Origin: Allorhizocola sp044869915
Lineage (GTDB): Bacteria > Actinomycetota > Actinomycetes > Mycobacteriales > Micromonosporaceae
Assembly (NCBI GenBank): GCA_044869915.1
Contig: JBIOYB010000221.1
Span: 1 to 12,742 of the forward strand
Reading direction: 5' to 3'
Length of the DNA: 12,742 nt
Shown here: positions 6,104 through 12,742 of the stretch, piece after piece
Layout: every line of letters begins with the position of its first letter
Numbering within the stretch: the stretch's first letter is position 1
The notes under the pieces: generated by a model
What the model was told of the DNA's origin: nothing
The model's input: the letters and a program-made list of their open reading frames with translations, nothing else
The model's database searches: none
Program-made: the position numbers and the translations under genes

Positions 6104-8053
6104 TCAACCTCGGTAGCCGCCCGCGAAGCCAGACCCCCGAGCAGGCTGGTCAGGTTCGTAGGGCCTGCTATCGATGTGGTTGGTGAGCTGGTCGGAGTGC
6201 TCATTCAGGAGTCTTCGGAGGTTTGCGTAATGGCGAAGCGGTCGGTGGGTCTGAAATTGGTGCCAGAGGGTGTTGCGCCGCGTTTGCCATCTGCGCTGGA
6301 CATCTGGGGTTTGTGCGAATTCGATTGGACGTGGCGCGAACAGGTGCTCGCCCTGGGTCGCGCGTGCCCAGACGACGACGGACGCGCATTGACGTTTGAG
6401 ATCACCTAGGTCTGGCTGGATAGGTCCTGGTGTCGGCGGGAGTTGGGAGACGATGCCGCGCCATGTTTCTGGATCCAGGGACCAGTTTTGCAGCAGATGC
6501 CGCCGGTGGTGGTAGTTGGCCAGATATGTTGTGGTGTCGAGTTCTTCGATCAGGGTGTGGACGGCGGCGTCGAATTGGCGGCGGCTTGTGTGCTCGACGA
6601 TCCAGCGGTGGACACGTTCAGCGCCTTGGTATTGCTTGGCGGTCAGGTTGATGCCGAGGTATTCGGCCGCTGCGCCAAGGGAACCGCCGGTGATGAGTTG
6701 AACAAGGCGGACTGTAATGGTGCGTCTGACGAGCTTGGGGTTGACGTCGATGTGGCGGAAGTGCTTCTCATACAAGGGTTGCGGCAGGAATGCGGGTATG
6801 TGTTGCGGTCCTAATCGGACTGGATGGATGGTCGCGGCTCGGCGGGCCTGCGAACGCCCGCCGACCCTTGTAAAGGATCGCAGTAACGGCTGGAACGCCT
6901 CAAGGAATCCTTTAGAGCAGTCTGATTGCTGGCGATGTGCGAAGGCGCCCCAGGTCGAACGGGATGCTTTTGTAGTAGTCGGCGGTAGAAGCGGCTGAAG
7001 GTACTCGCGGACGCTGTGAGGATTGTCCTGGCTGAGGATGCGGTCTGCGATGAGTAGCAACGCAGCGCCCGCTTTGGCGTCGGCCGGCGGGGTGTCGTAA
7101 GTAAGCAAAGTCCGAGATGACGGCGAAGTCTCAGCCATTGTCGCGATCTTGTGGCGGAGATCGTTGATGTGACGATCGATGGCCGGGGCGAAAGCGGGTG
7201 CGAGATCACGTGCTGCCGGCCAGGTCGACGACAGCAGCGCGGTGAGCAGGCGCAGGTCTGTAAAGTAGCTGGCGGCGCGGGTAGGTAGTCCGGCGCTCAG
7301 AGTTGTTTGTGGACCATCGGGTCGCAGCAGGTCGATGATGCGTCGTTGAAGGTCCAGGAGCATGAGGTCGGTCAGGTTCTCATTGCTGGTCAGGGCCGCA
7401 TCGAGGCTTGCGCCGCAGCAGCCGGCCAGCGTCTTGCCTTTCCTGGGTGGGCCGATCTCGGCGCGGCATTGGGCTGGATGCAAGGTGCCATCGCGCATGC
7501 GGGGTAGCAGCCGGATGGACCGCCCTGGCCGGTTGCCGTGTGGACGCTGTTGGCAAGCTGGACATTGATGTTGGAGTAGTTGCTGATGGTCAAGGCAGGC
7601 GAAGACTACTGGCAGGTGCCACAGCTTCTGCCAAGCGCCTCCGTGGTCCCGCTGGATCATGCTCTGCTCGGCGGCCAGGCATGTTGGGCAGTAACGGGTT
7701 TGGGGTGTGAACACCCATCGGTGATGATGAAGCCTGGACACCGAGCGGTGTGGGTCCCAGGTTGATCGCGGTAGCGGATAGCGTGAGGTCAGGGAGCCGA
7801 GGCAAAGCTGGTCGACCTCCGCGGGATCTAGCCTGGCGGCCATCGCGAATGCATCTCGTTGTTGCGGGGAGACGCGTAGCAGCAATTCCTGGGAGACCAC
7901 ACCTGGGACCGATGTGGACATTGCCAAACCGGTGAGGGCGCATAGCCGGGCGGGTGTGAGGCTTAGCCGGTGGGCAAGCCGCAGTACGAAACCGGGAAGC
8001 GATTCGCCTGGCAGCGGGTCCAGACTGCGAGGTAGCGGACGGATTTCAATCAT
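6104..8053 (-). CDS. tniQ: TniQ/TnsD-family target-selection protein
   Basis: 649 aa from ATG 8053. The N-terminus has the TniQ signature LPRSLDPLPGESLPGFVLRL, then a zinc-binding set: C122-P-T-C125, C153-L-D-H156 and C164-P-A-C167. The C-terminal 400 residues contain an HTH-like stretch GGSLGAAAEYLGI at about residues 456-468 and several Trp/Arg-rich segments. TniQ/TnsD proteins recognise the target and recruit TnsC. At 649 aa it is longer than typical short TniQ proteins and nearer to or above TnsD in size, which is compatible with direct DNA recognition. Start choice: the ATG at 8068 overlaps the tnsC stop (ATGA) but has a poor ribosome binding site, while ATG 8053 follows AAGGGG by 6 nt; I prefer 8053. 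Translational coupling with tnsC is likely in either case. Confidence 0.88.
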   Translation of the reverse strand: MIEIRPLPRSLDPLPGESLPGFVLRLAHRLSLTPARLCALTGLAMSTSVPGVVSQELLLRVSPQQRDAFAMAARLDPAEVDQLCLGSLTSRYPLPRSTWDPHRSVSRLHHHRWVFTPQTRYCPTCLAAEQSMIQRDHGGAWQKLWHLPVVFACLDHQQLLQHQCPACQQRPHGNRPGRSIRLLPRMRDGTLHPAQCRAEIGPPRKGKTLAGCCGASLDAALTSNENLTDLMLLDLQRRIIDLLRPDGPQTTLSAGLPTRAASYFTDLRLLTALLSSTWPAARDLAPAFAPAIDRHINDLRHKIATMAETSPSSRTLLTYDTPPADAKAGAALLLIADRILSQDNPHSVREYLQPLLPPTTTKASRSTWGAFAHRQQSDCSKGFLEAFQPLLRSFTRVGGRSQARRAATIHPVRLGPQHIPAFLPQPLYEKHFRHIDVNPKLVRRTITVRLVQLITGGSLGAAAEYLGINLTAKQYQGAERVHRWIVEHTSRRQFDAAVHTLIEELDTTTYLANYHHRRHLLQNWSLDPETWRGIVSQLPPTPGPIQPDLGDLKRQCASVVVWARATQGEHLFAPRPIEFAQTPDVQRRWQTRRNTLWHQFQTHRPLRHYANLRRLLNEHSDQLTNHIDSRPYEPDQPARGSGFAGGYRG

Positions 8054-8064
8054 CACCTGCCCCT

Positions 8065-9318
8065 TCATCCAGAGGCTGCTGCCGGGCCGTGATCGTCGAA
8101 GACGGTGTTGCGTCCCCGTTTGCGGGTGGTGCCGTTTTTTTTGGCGGGTGGTGACGGGACTGCGGGAATCTCACCGGCGGTCGAATCCCTGCCAGATGTA
8201 TTGATCAGATTGATGGTGATGTCATTCAGCAGGGTTTCGGTCAGCCGCTCGGTGCCGGTTTCGATGGCCTCCCGGCAGCCGTCTTCCAGCAGGCGTTCCA
8301 GTAGTCCGACGACGCCGTTGGTGCGCCGGAACAGGTATTCGGGCATGGTGCCCTCGGTGAGCATGCCCGGGGTGGCTTTCATCAGCCGAAGGTGTTGTTC
8401 AACACCGGCCAGATGCTGGGTCCAGGCCGCGATGCCGTGCGGGGTGTCGTAGTGGAATCGGCCGAGTTCGATCACATCGAAACGTCGTTCTGTCTGCGTG
8501 GCTTCCAGGCCATGGACCTTGGCGTGTGTGGACGGCGGGAGCACCCATTGGCCGGTGCGCTGGTCTTGGCGGCCCTCACGCAGCAGGCCCGAGCCGGGGA
8601 TATCAACGCCGATGAGCACCAATGTGACGTGCATGCTCATGAACGCGCGGATCAGATCGAGCACGTCCTGATCGTCAGCGCGGTGCATGCGAAGTCGAGT
8701 GATGTCGTCCAGCAGAAGGGCTTTCGTCCCATGATCGCGTAACGAGCCGCTGACTTGACGCACCAGATCGGGTAGGTCCATGTTCTTGGTGTCGGCGCCG
8801 TAAAAGTTCAGGATGGCCTTGCAGGTGCTTTTCGGTTTCGCGGTCGCTGGTGTTTGCGCGTAGGCCACGGCAGCGTGCAGGTCACGTGTTCCCGGTCGGG
8901 CATCCGGGTTGAGGTGGTGGTGCAGGTCCAGCCACGCGTCCTCAAAGGACGCGGCGACTTCGCAGGCGGTTTCGGTTTTGCCCTGGTAGCCGCCACCGGT
9001 GATCATCACACCGGCGCGGGTGGTCGGTTTGCCTTTCAGCGCATTGTTTTCGATCCTGCCGCGCAACAGCTTGCCCACGGTTCGACTCATCGGGGTGTGC
9101 TGCAACGGCAAGTTGACGTGTGTGGCGGCACGATGCAGGTCGTGCAGCGTCCGCCGGCGAGGGCTCAGGATTCGCCAGGCGGCCAGATCCAGTCGAGGTG
9201 CCGGGATGAAATCGTGGCGGGTTTGCCTCCAGTGCTGCCAGCCCGCCGCTGTCTCCCGTTCCGGCGGCGGGCCCGGAAGAACGAAAGGGACGATGATGCC
9301 GCCGCCAGGACTGTCCAT
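8065..9318 (-). CDS. tnsC: TnsC/TniB-family AAA+ transposition regulator
   Basis: 417 aa. AAA+ ATPase that links target-bound TniQ to the TnsAB transposase. Walker A is GGGYQGKT (residues 108-115). Walker B is LLLDD (201-205), with a second Asp where many relatives have Glu. Sensor-1-like VLIGVDIPGSG follows at 234-244, and a Leu-rich helical lid region with TNGVVGLLERLLEDG at 333-347. The C-terminus is basic (AKKNGTTRKRGRN, 392-404). It starts at ATG 9318, overlapping the tnsB stop by one base (TAATG), so translation should be coupled; no good ribosome binding site is seen. The length lies between short TniB proteins and the longer TnsC of Tn7. Confidence 0.88.
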   Translation of the reverse strand: MDSPGGGIIVPFVLPGPPPERETAAGWQHWRQTRHDFIPAPRLDLAAWRILSPRRRTLHDLHRAATHVNLPLQHTPMSRTVGKLLRGRIENNALKGKPTTRAGVMITGGGYQGKTETACEVAASFEDAWLDLHHHLNPDARPGTRDLHAAVAYAQTPATAKPKSTCKAILNFYGADTKNMDLPDLVRQVSGSLRDHGTKALLLDDITRLRMHRADDQDVLDLIRAFMSMHVTLVLIGVDIPGSGLLREGRQDQRTGQWVLPPSTHAKVHGLEATQTERRFDVIELGRFHYDTPHGIAAWTQHLAGVEQHLRLMKATPGMLTEGTMPEYLFRRTNGVVGLLERLLEDGCREAIETGTERLTETLLNDITINLINTSGRDSTAGEIPAVPSPPAKKNGTTRKRGRNTVFDDHGPAAASG

Positions 9319-11570
9319 TATGGAGACTCGATCTGATCGAGAAGGACTGGTTCATCGTCGTCGGGTATCAGGAACACGCTGTGGCGCCGCAACGCTTCAC
9401 CGAGCAGTAGTGGGGGTTCTGGTCTGGCCGGGACTGCGGCTTCGCGTCGCCGTCGCCGTTCCGCGTCGATGGCGTCCTCGGCTTGGCGTGCTTGTCGTGC
9501 CCATTGCAGCGGTATCACCTCAGCGATCGGTGAGACTGGATGGGGCGAGCGTGGTGTCGGCGACCGATCCACCTGCGCTGCTTTGCCTTGTGCGGACTGT
9601 CTGGCTCGGGCGGTGTGCTCGGCTTTGCTCATCTGCGTGGGCCAGCTTGTCACTGGGGTAACCCCGCCGATCAACTCCAGCAGCACCGGCAGCAGGTCAG
9701 TATCGGAGTGCGGTGAAATACCACGCTGGCGGGCCTCACGCAGTAACGCCTCAACCGTTGTGTCAGAGAACGCGGGAACCTCACCTGCGGGCGGTAAACC
9801 GTTCCACCTCAACACATGCCAGCAGTCAGGATCATCCGGGTCTTGGAAGAAGACGGTTCTGCGGTCGCGGCGGTCGCTGCGCACCACCCACCGGTTCTTG
9901 TGTCTGCCGCCTCGCCCCGAGGGTTGGTCCCGGCGGCCGTCCAGGGCCGGTCCGTCATACCAAAGCCCGCGGATGTTCACTCCGCGCCTGCCGCGAACCC
10001 TCACGTAATGGGCAGGCAGCAATTGGTAGTACAGCTCTGGGCGGGGAATCTGCAACGCGAACCCGCCTTGTTCCATCGCCGCGCTGAACAACGTGTTCGG
10101 GCTGTGTTCCTCTCCCGGACCCCAGGCCGGCGCGTACTCGCCGAGCCTGCGGTTCTGCCACACTTTGACGATCCAGATCGCTATCAAATTTTCCATCTGG
10201 TCGAGAGTCAAGGCCGCGTCTGCTTCCGGATCGACCCCCCGATCGGCGACATCGACACCGCAGTAGCCCAGCAGATGCTCCAGCAGCAAACTGCGTGCTG
10301 AGCCGAATGCGCGCTCAACGGCATGCTTATCGGTAGGGCGAAGGGTGCGGGCTGGAAGTATGTTGCAGCCCAAAACGCGTTGCGCCGCAACCAAATCATG
10401 ATTTTTGTAGACCGAACCGTGGTCGGTGGTCACCGTCTCCGGCGTGAAGAACGGCAACGCCGCCACCGGATAGCCGGCGAACTCGGCCACCACCGCGCCC
10501 GGAACTCCCGGATAAGGCCATTGCAGTTCCTCGCCCCACCCGTCGCGCATAGGCAAAGGCAGCATCACGTCCCGTAGCAGCATGGCCACGTCCACCGATG
10601 TGTCGGACACCAGCGTCAACCGGAACGCCACCAGCGAATGGGTGTATAGGTCGATTCCCAGGGTGAGATGCGCTGAAACTGGTGTACCGAACATGGTCTC
10701 GCGGATCTTCACCGGCAGCGGTGTGGTGTCCAGCGCGACGACCTGCCCTGGGCGGTGGACCACCACGTGCGCCTTGGACGCTTCCACTGCGGCGGCAGAA
10801 CGCTGGTAACGCTGTCTGGCCCCGCCAGGGCCGAACCATTCCGCCCAGACCCTCCGCAGGGTGTGATAGCTCGGCACCACCACGTCCGACCCGAACGTTT
10901 CACGGACGTACTGATGGATCAGCCGTTCGCGGGCCCGCATGGTGATTTTCGATCGGTGCAAACACTCGGCACGGACAGCGAAGATGGCCTGCCTGACCTC
11001 CTCGCTGACGCTGGGATGGCCGTTGCTGGGACGCAGCCATCGGCTATCGATGCAGCCGGCCAGCCCACTTGCGCGCCAGGCGACGGCCAGCCGGATCAGG
11101 GTCCGTTCACCAACTCGTTGCAGCCCAAGCAGCCGGGCCTCCGCAGAACCCATTGCCTTGAGCTCGGCGACCTTGGCCCGACGGCGTTGCCCGAGCGTGG
11201 TCTGCTGCGGGTCGTAGCCGGCACGGGGCTCGCCAGGTTGTGCCCGGCGCGGATCACCACTGCGGAACCCGGTTTCCACCTCAAGAAGGTGCGCCGCGCG
11301 TAACCTCACCAGCTCCTGCTGCCGCCGGGTCAGGTCACCCCACGTCGCGGGCTGCCGCCCACCTGCCGTAACCGCCGCACTCACCACTGGCACGGGATGG
11401 CAATCGGGATGATGAAGCAGCCAGCGGATCGTGCACCGGTGACGTTCACCGTCAGCCGAACGCAACACAATTCGGCCGTACTGAGCCTCCACCGTCTCGA
11501 CTGTCCAATCCATACCGTCGAAATGCAGGCCCGAGCCTACGGACAGGTCAAGCAATCCGGCCATGGCCAT
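9318..11570 (-). CDS. tnsB: TnsB-like DDE transposase (Mu/TniA-type integrase core)
   Basis: 750 aa from ATG 11570. It cuts and joins the transposon 3' ends. The N-terminal 230 residues hold probable HTH DNA-binding domains (for example SEEVRQAIFAVRAECL). The RNase-H core carries the DDE triad: D281 in VALDTTPL, D383 in TVTTDHGSVYKNHD, and E419 in TDKHAVERAFGSARSLL. A Mu-C-type beta-barrel follows at roughly residues 520-590, ending LRWNGLPPAGEVPAF. The charged C-terminal tail (about 600-750) probably contacts TnsC. Start: the frame is open further upstream inside tnsA, but the family-like sequence begins at MAMAGLLDLS. GGTGG lies 5 nt before ATG 11570; a second ATG at 11564 is also possible. 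The start overlaps the tnsA stop by 23 nt, so the two genes are coupled. Confidence 0.92.
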   Translation of the reverse strand: MAMAGLLDLSVGSGLHFDGMDWTVETVEAQYGRIVLRSADGERHRCTIRWLLHHPDCHPVPVVSAAVTAGGRQPATWGDLTRRQQELVRLRAAHLLEVETGFRSGDPRRAQPGEPRAGYDPQQTTLGQRRRAKVAELKAMGSAEARLLGLQRVGERTLIRLAVAWRASGLAGCIDSRWLRPSNGHPSVSEEVRQAIFAVRAECLHRSKITMRARERLIHQYVRETFGSDVVVPSYHTLRRVWAEWFGPGGARQRYQRSAAAVEASKAHVVVHRPGQVVALDTTPLPVKIRETMFGTPVSAHLTLGIDLYTHSLVAFRLTLVSDTSVDVAMLLRDVMLPLPMRDGWGEELQWPYPGVPGAVVAEFAGYPVAALPFFTPETVTTDHGSVYKNHDLVAAQRVLGCNILPARTLRPTDKHAVERAFGSARSLLLEHLLGYCGVDVADRGVDPEADAALTLDQMENLIAIWIVKVWQNRRLGEYAPAWGPGEEHSPNTLFSAAMEQGGFALQIPRPELYYQLLPAHYVRVRGRRGVNIRGLWYDGPALDGRRDQPSGRGGRHKNRWVVRSDRRDRRTVFFQDPDDPDCWHVLRWNGLPPAGEVPAFSDTTVEALLREARQRGISPHSDTDLLPVLLELIGGVTPVTSWPTQMSKAEHTARARQSAQGKAAQVDRSPTPRSPHPVSPIAEVIPLQWARQARQAEDAIDAERRRRREAAVPARPEPPLLLGEALRRHSVFLIPDDDEPVLLDQIESP

Positions 11571-12405
11571 CGCTTCCACCGCCCGCCTGAGCCATCCATA
11601 CCAGCGAGCCGTTGCCAAGCGGGCTGGCCATATCGACGCCGAGACGGCGATGCCACAACAGGTGCAGCGCCTGCGCCCTGGCCACGGCGGGCAACGACGT
11701 CGCATTCACCAACTCTGCGAACGGCCGTGCTCCAGTCCCCGCCAACTCCAGCAGTTGTCGTTGCAGCCCAAGCGGGTCCTGCAATGCCCGGCGCTGCGCC
11801 GACAGGGCATCCAGCACTCCGAACACATGAGGCCGCCAGCCGGTCACCACCGCATACCGCCAACCCGACGCCAGAGCCACCTCGCGCGCCGCCGCGAACC
11901 GCACCGTATCCTCGGCACCGATCAGAGCCGCTGGGCGGACATCGAACAGCCACTTGCCACCATCACGAAAGATCGCCAGGAAGTCAGGTATGTGCTCTCC
12001 ATGGCCTTTCACCGTGCCGAAGCGCAACCGAAACGGTTGCGGCAACACATCCACGATGTTCCCCGCGAAATCCAGTGCCAGCAGCAATCGCTGTTCTTCC
12101 AGCGACTCAAAACCGTGATGACGGCCCGTACTCACCATGAACTGCAACCCGGGCCGATGCCGCTGACGGGCTCGCCAAGAGAACCGGCGCACCGGCTCGG
12201 AACCAAAAGCAGGAACGCTGTCAAGATCGCGTACGGTGCAAATCACCTCGGCACCAGCAAACCGCCACGACGCCGTCCAGCGACGTAACCAGCCCGACGT
12301 AAGGCTCAGCGCCCGGCCAGCAGACTCCTCCACCTCGTAGCCAGCGACCAGCTCAGCAATAACACAGCGATCAGACGGCAAAAGCATCTGATCGGACATA
12401 CACAT
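11548..12405 (-). CDS. tnsA: TnsA-like heteromeric transposase endonuclease subunit
   Basis: 285 aa from ATG 12405. TnsA is a restriction-enzyme-like nuclease that cleaves the transposon 5' ends, allowing cut-and-paste movement with TnsB. Visible active-site elements are E100 in GFESLEEQRLLLALDF, D141 in EHIPDFLAI, and D155-V-R157 in WLFDVRP. In E. coli TnsA the last element carries a lysine; here it is arginine, as I recall for many actinobacterial relatives. The C-terminal third (ARPFAELVNATSLPAVARAQALHLLWHRRLGVDM) is helical and probably contacts TnsB. Start choice: a GTG at 12450 would begin inside the right-end repeats, while ATG 12405 lies 7 nt after a TANNNT -10 element and has no Shine-Dalgarno, suggesting a leaderless message. 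It is the first gene of the operon. Confidence 0.87.
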   Translation of the reverse strand: MCMSDQMLLPSDRCVIAELVAGYEVEESAGRALSLTSGWLRRWTASWRFAGAEVICTVRDLDSVPAFGSEPVRRFSWRARQRHRPGLQFMVSTGRHHGFESLEEQRLLLALDFAGNIVDVLPQPFRLRFGTVKGHGEHIPDFLAIFRDGGKWLFDVRPAALIGAEDTVRFAAAREVALASGWRYAVVTGWRPHVFGVLDALSAQRRALQDPLGLQRQLLELAGTGARPFAELVNATSLPAVARAQALHLLWHRRLGVDMASPLGNGSLVWMAQAGGGSDGHGRIA

Positions 12406-12412
12406 CAGAGCA

Positions 12413-12418
12413 ACACTA
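12413..12418 (-). promoter_or_regulatory. Candidate -10 element for a leaderless tnsA operon transcript
   Basis: On the minus strand TAGTGT (TANNNT pattern) is followed by 7 nt and then ATG 12405. Actinobacterial leaderless genes often show this spacing. TTGACG at 12430-12435 is only 11 nt upstream, too close for a normal -35 box. No other promoter candidate was seen between here and the right tip. Confidence 0.35.
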
Positions 12419-12441
12419 AAGTGGACAGCCGTCAAGACGGC

Positions 12442-12472
12442 AGATGACACCTATCACGCAAAAGTGTCATCT
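12442..12472. repeat. 9-bp inverted repeat joining right-end repeats R1 and R2
   Basis: AGATGACAC (12442-12450) and GTGTCATCT (12464-12472) are exact complements separated by 13 bp. The pair lies 37 bp upstream of the tnsA start and overlaps two candidate TnsB sites, so it could serve as an operator. Confidence 0.6.
12444..12462 (-). repeat. Probable TnsB-binding repeat R2
   Basis: On the minus strand TTTGCGTGATAGGTGTCAT matches R1 TTTGCAGGATAGATGACAC at 14 of 19 positions in direct orientation, 20 bp from R1, so the two abut. Confidence 0.6.
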
Positions 12473-12488
12473 ATCCTGCAAACTCTCA
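12461..12488 (-). repeat. Right terminal inverted repeat (with TnsB-type site R1)
   Basis: Read on the minus strand from 12488: TGAGAGTTTGC, AG, GATAGATGACACTTT. It matches the left end at 26 of 28 positions. Site R1 is at 12464-12482. Confidence 0.93.
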
Positions 12489-12493
12489 CGACG
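12489..12493 (+). repeat. Right copy of 5-bp target site duplication
   Basis: CGACG follows the right tip CTCTCA directly and equals 5391-5395. Confidence 0.92.
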
Positions 12494-12618
12494 GCCGCAC
12501 CTACAACACATGCCCGGCAGCCGGCATATGCCCGCACGTTTGCTACGCGCGCAACGGAACCTATCTGTTCCCGGCGGTCCGCGCCCGGCACCAAGCCAAC
12601 CTGCAGCTCGTTCTGGAC
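12489..12618 (+). pseudogene. GP88-family protein, continuation after the transposon
   Basis: In frame with the N-terminal fragment once one CGACG copy is removed: D-G-R-T-Y-N-T then CPAAGICPHVCYARNGTY, LFPAVRARHQANLQLVLD. In the rebuilt protein this gives cysteines at residues 48, 54 and 58, a spacing that is characteristic of the family and could bind metal or a cluster (inference). After LVLD (base 12618) the usual …L-x-G-W… continuation is absent. The frame stays open to the window end, but with residues I cannot match to the family (FSGLDLRECASDLPLSIADM…). The gene therefore seems broken twice: once by the transposon and once here. Confidence 0.75.
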
Positions 12619-12742
12619 TTTTCCGGCCTTGATCTCCGCGAATGCGCCTCTGACCTGCCGCTAAGCATAGCGGACATGTTCACGACGATTGGCGTCGTAC
12701 GCGCCGATCATGAAAGGGGAACTTTCCACGCTAGGGCACGGC
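12619..12742. other. Unassigned edge region with three short palindromes
   Basis: The arms are CCGCTA/TAGCGG (12658-12663, 12668-12673), ACGACG/CGTCGT (12682-12687, 12693-12698) and GAAAG/CTTTC (12712-12716, 12722-12726). No gene can be supported. An ATG at 12710 could open a forward gene that runs out of the window, and a minus-strand frame that is open from the edge stops at 12661. The spaced palindromes would fit the end or control region of another mobile element or operon. Confidence 0.4.

Larger units (their letters stand above)
5396..12488 (-). mobile_element. Tn7-like transposon (TnsA-TnsB-TnsC-TniQ), 7093 bp, one cargo gene
   Basis: The borders are set by 28-bp inverted repeats (26/28 identical), by flanking 5-bp direct repeats CGACG, and by exact restoration of the interrupted GP88 frame. 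Inside is a single minus-strand operon: tnsA, tnsB, tnsC, tniQ and a DinB-like gene. The tips read TGA…TCA. TnsA together with a DDE TnsB predicts cut-and-paste transposition, in contrast to Tn5053/Tn402 types, which lack TnsA. All four transposition genes are full length with their main motifs intact, so the element may still be active. No CRISPR-Cas parts, resolvase, integron or resistance gene is present. Strand is given as the direction of the operon. Confidence 0.93.

Noticed and set aside
6073..6204. N-terminal extension of the DinB-like protein starting at 6204
   Set aside because: It would overlap tniQ by about 100 nt, has no ribosome binding site, and its residues (MSTPTSSPTTS…) do not resemble the family N-terminus.
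11397..12140. 247-aa open frame on the plus strand over tnsA and tnsB
   Set aside because: Low-complexity Pro/Ala/Arg/Thr composition and full overlap with two recognised genes.
12406..12450. GTG start for tnsA at 12450
   Set aside because: It would lie within the right-end repeats and the inverted repeat, and it adds 15 residues with no family support.
5396..12488. CRISPR-associated transposon
   Set aside because: No repeat-spacer array and no Cas gene are present within the element or its flanks.
12698..12742. IS21-like insertion sequence end at the right edge
   Set aside because: The GGGGAACTTTCC motif loosely recalls such ends, but no transposase sequence or matching inverted end is visible, so I do not name a family.

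Overview
The window is high-GC DNA. The protein families point to an actinomycete, most plausibly Mycobacteriales: a PrgI / VirB4 / TraG conjugation cluster of the actinobacterial type, a GP88-family gene (a family familiar from mycobacteriophages and actinobacterial plasmids), and a TnsA of the actinobacterial kind. A conjugative plasmid or an integrative conjugative element would both fit. No replication or partition gene is visible to decide between them.

Left part (1-5117, + strand): three tightly packed type IV secretion genes. They are the 3' part of a PrgI-like inner-membrane protein, a VirB4-like ATPase (4-bp ATGA overlap) and a TraG/VirD4-like coupling ATPase (12-bp gap, good ribosome binding site). 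A 154-bp spacer with two inverted repeats then leads to a GP88-family gene that starts at 5272.

Middle part (5396-12488): a complete 7093-bp Tn7-like transposon. It has 28-bp terminal inverted repeats (26/28 identical) and a perfect 5-bp target duplication (CGACG at 5391-5395 and 12489-12493). It has split the GP88 gene after codon 41; joining the flanks at one CGACG copy restores the frame exactly (…LPD-GRTYNTCPAAG…). The element carries one compact minus-strand operon: tnsA (endonuclease), tnsB (DDE transposase, catalytic D, D and E present), tnsC (AAA+ regulator), tniQ (target selector, long C-terminal part with an HTH-like stretch) and a single cargo gene for a DinB-like, possibly thiol-dependent, metalloenzyme. 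Repeats of the TTTGC-NN-GATAGATGACAC type lie in both ends: three on the left and two abutting on the right, just upstream of tnsA. This resembles the asymmetric TnsB-site layout of Tn7 and suggests self-repression of the operon.

Right part (12489-12742): the rest of the GP88 gene, recognisable only to about 12618. After that the family pattern stops in all three forward frames and three short palindromes follow, which suggests a second junction or rearrangement near the window edge.

The strongest observation is the intact, precisely bounded Tn7-like element with one cargo gene, inserted in a phage/plasmid-associated gene inside a conjugation locus. No CRISPR array, Cas gene, tRNA or rRNA was seen.
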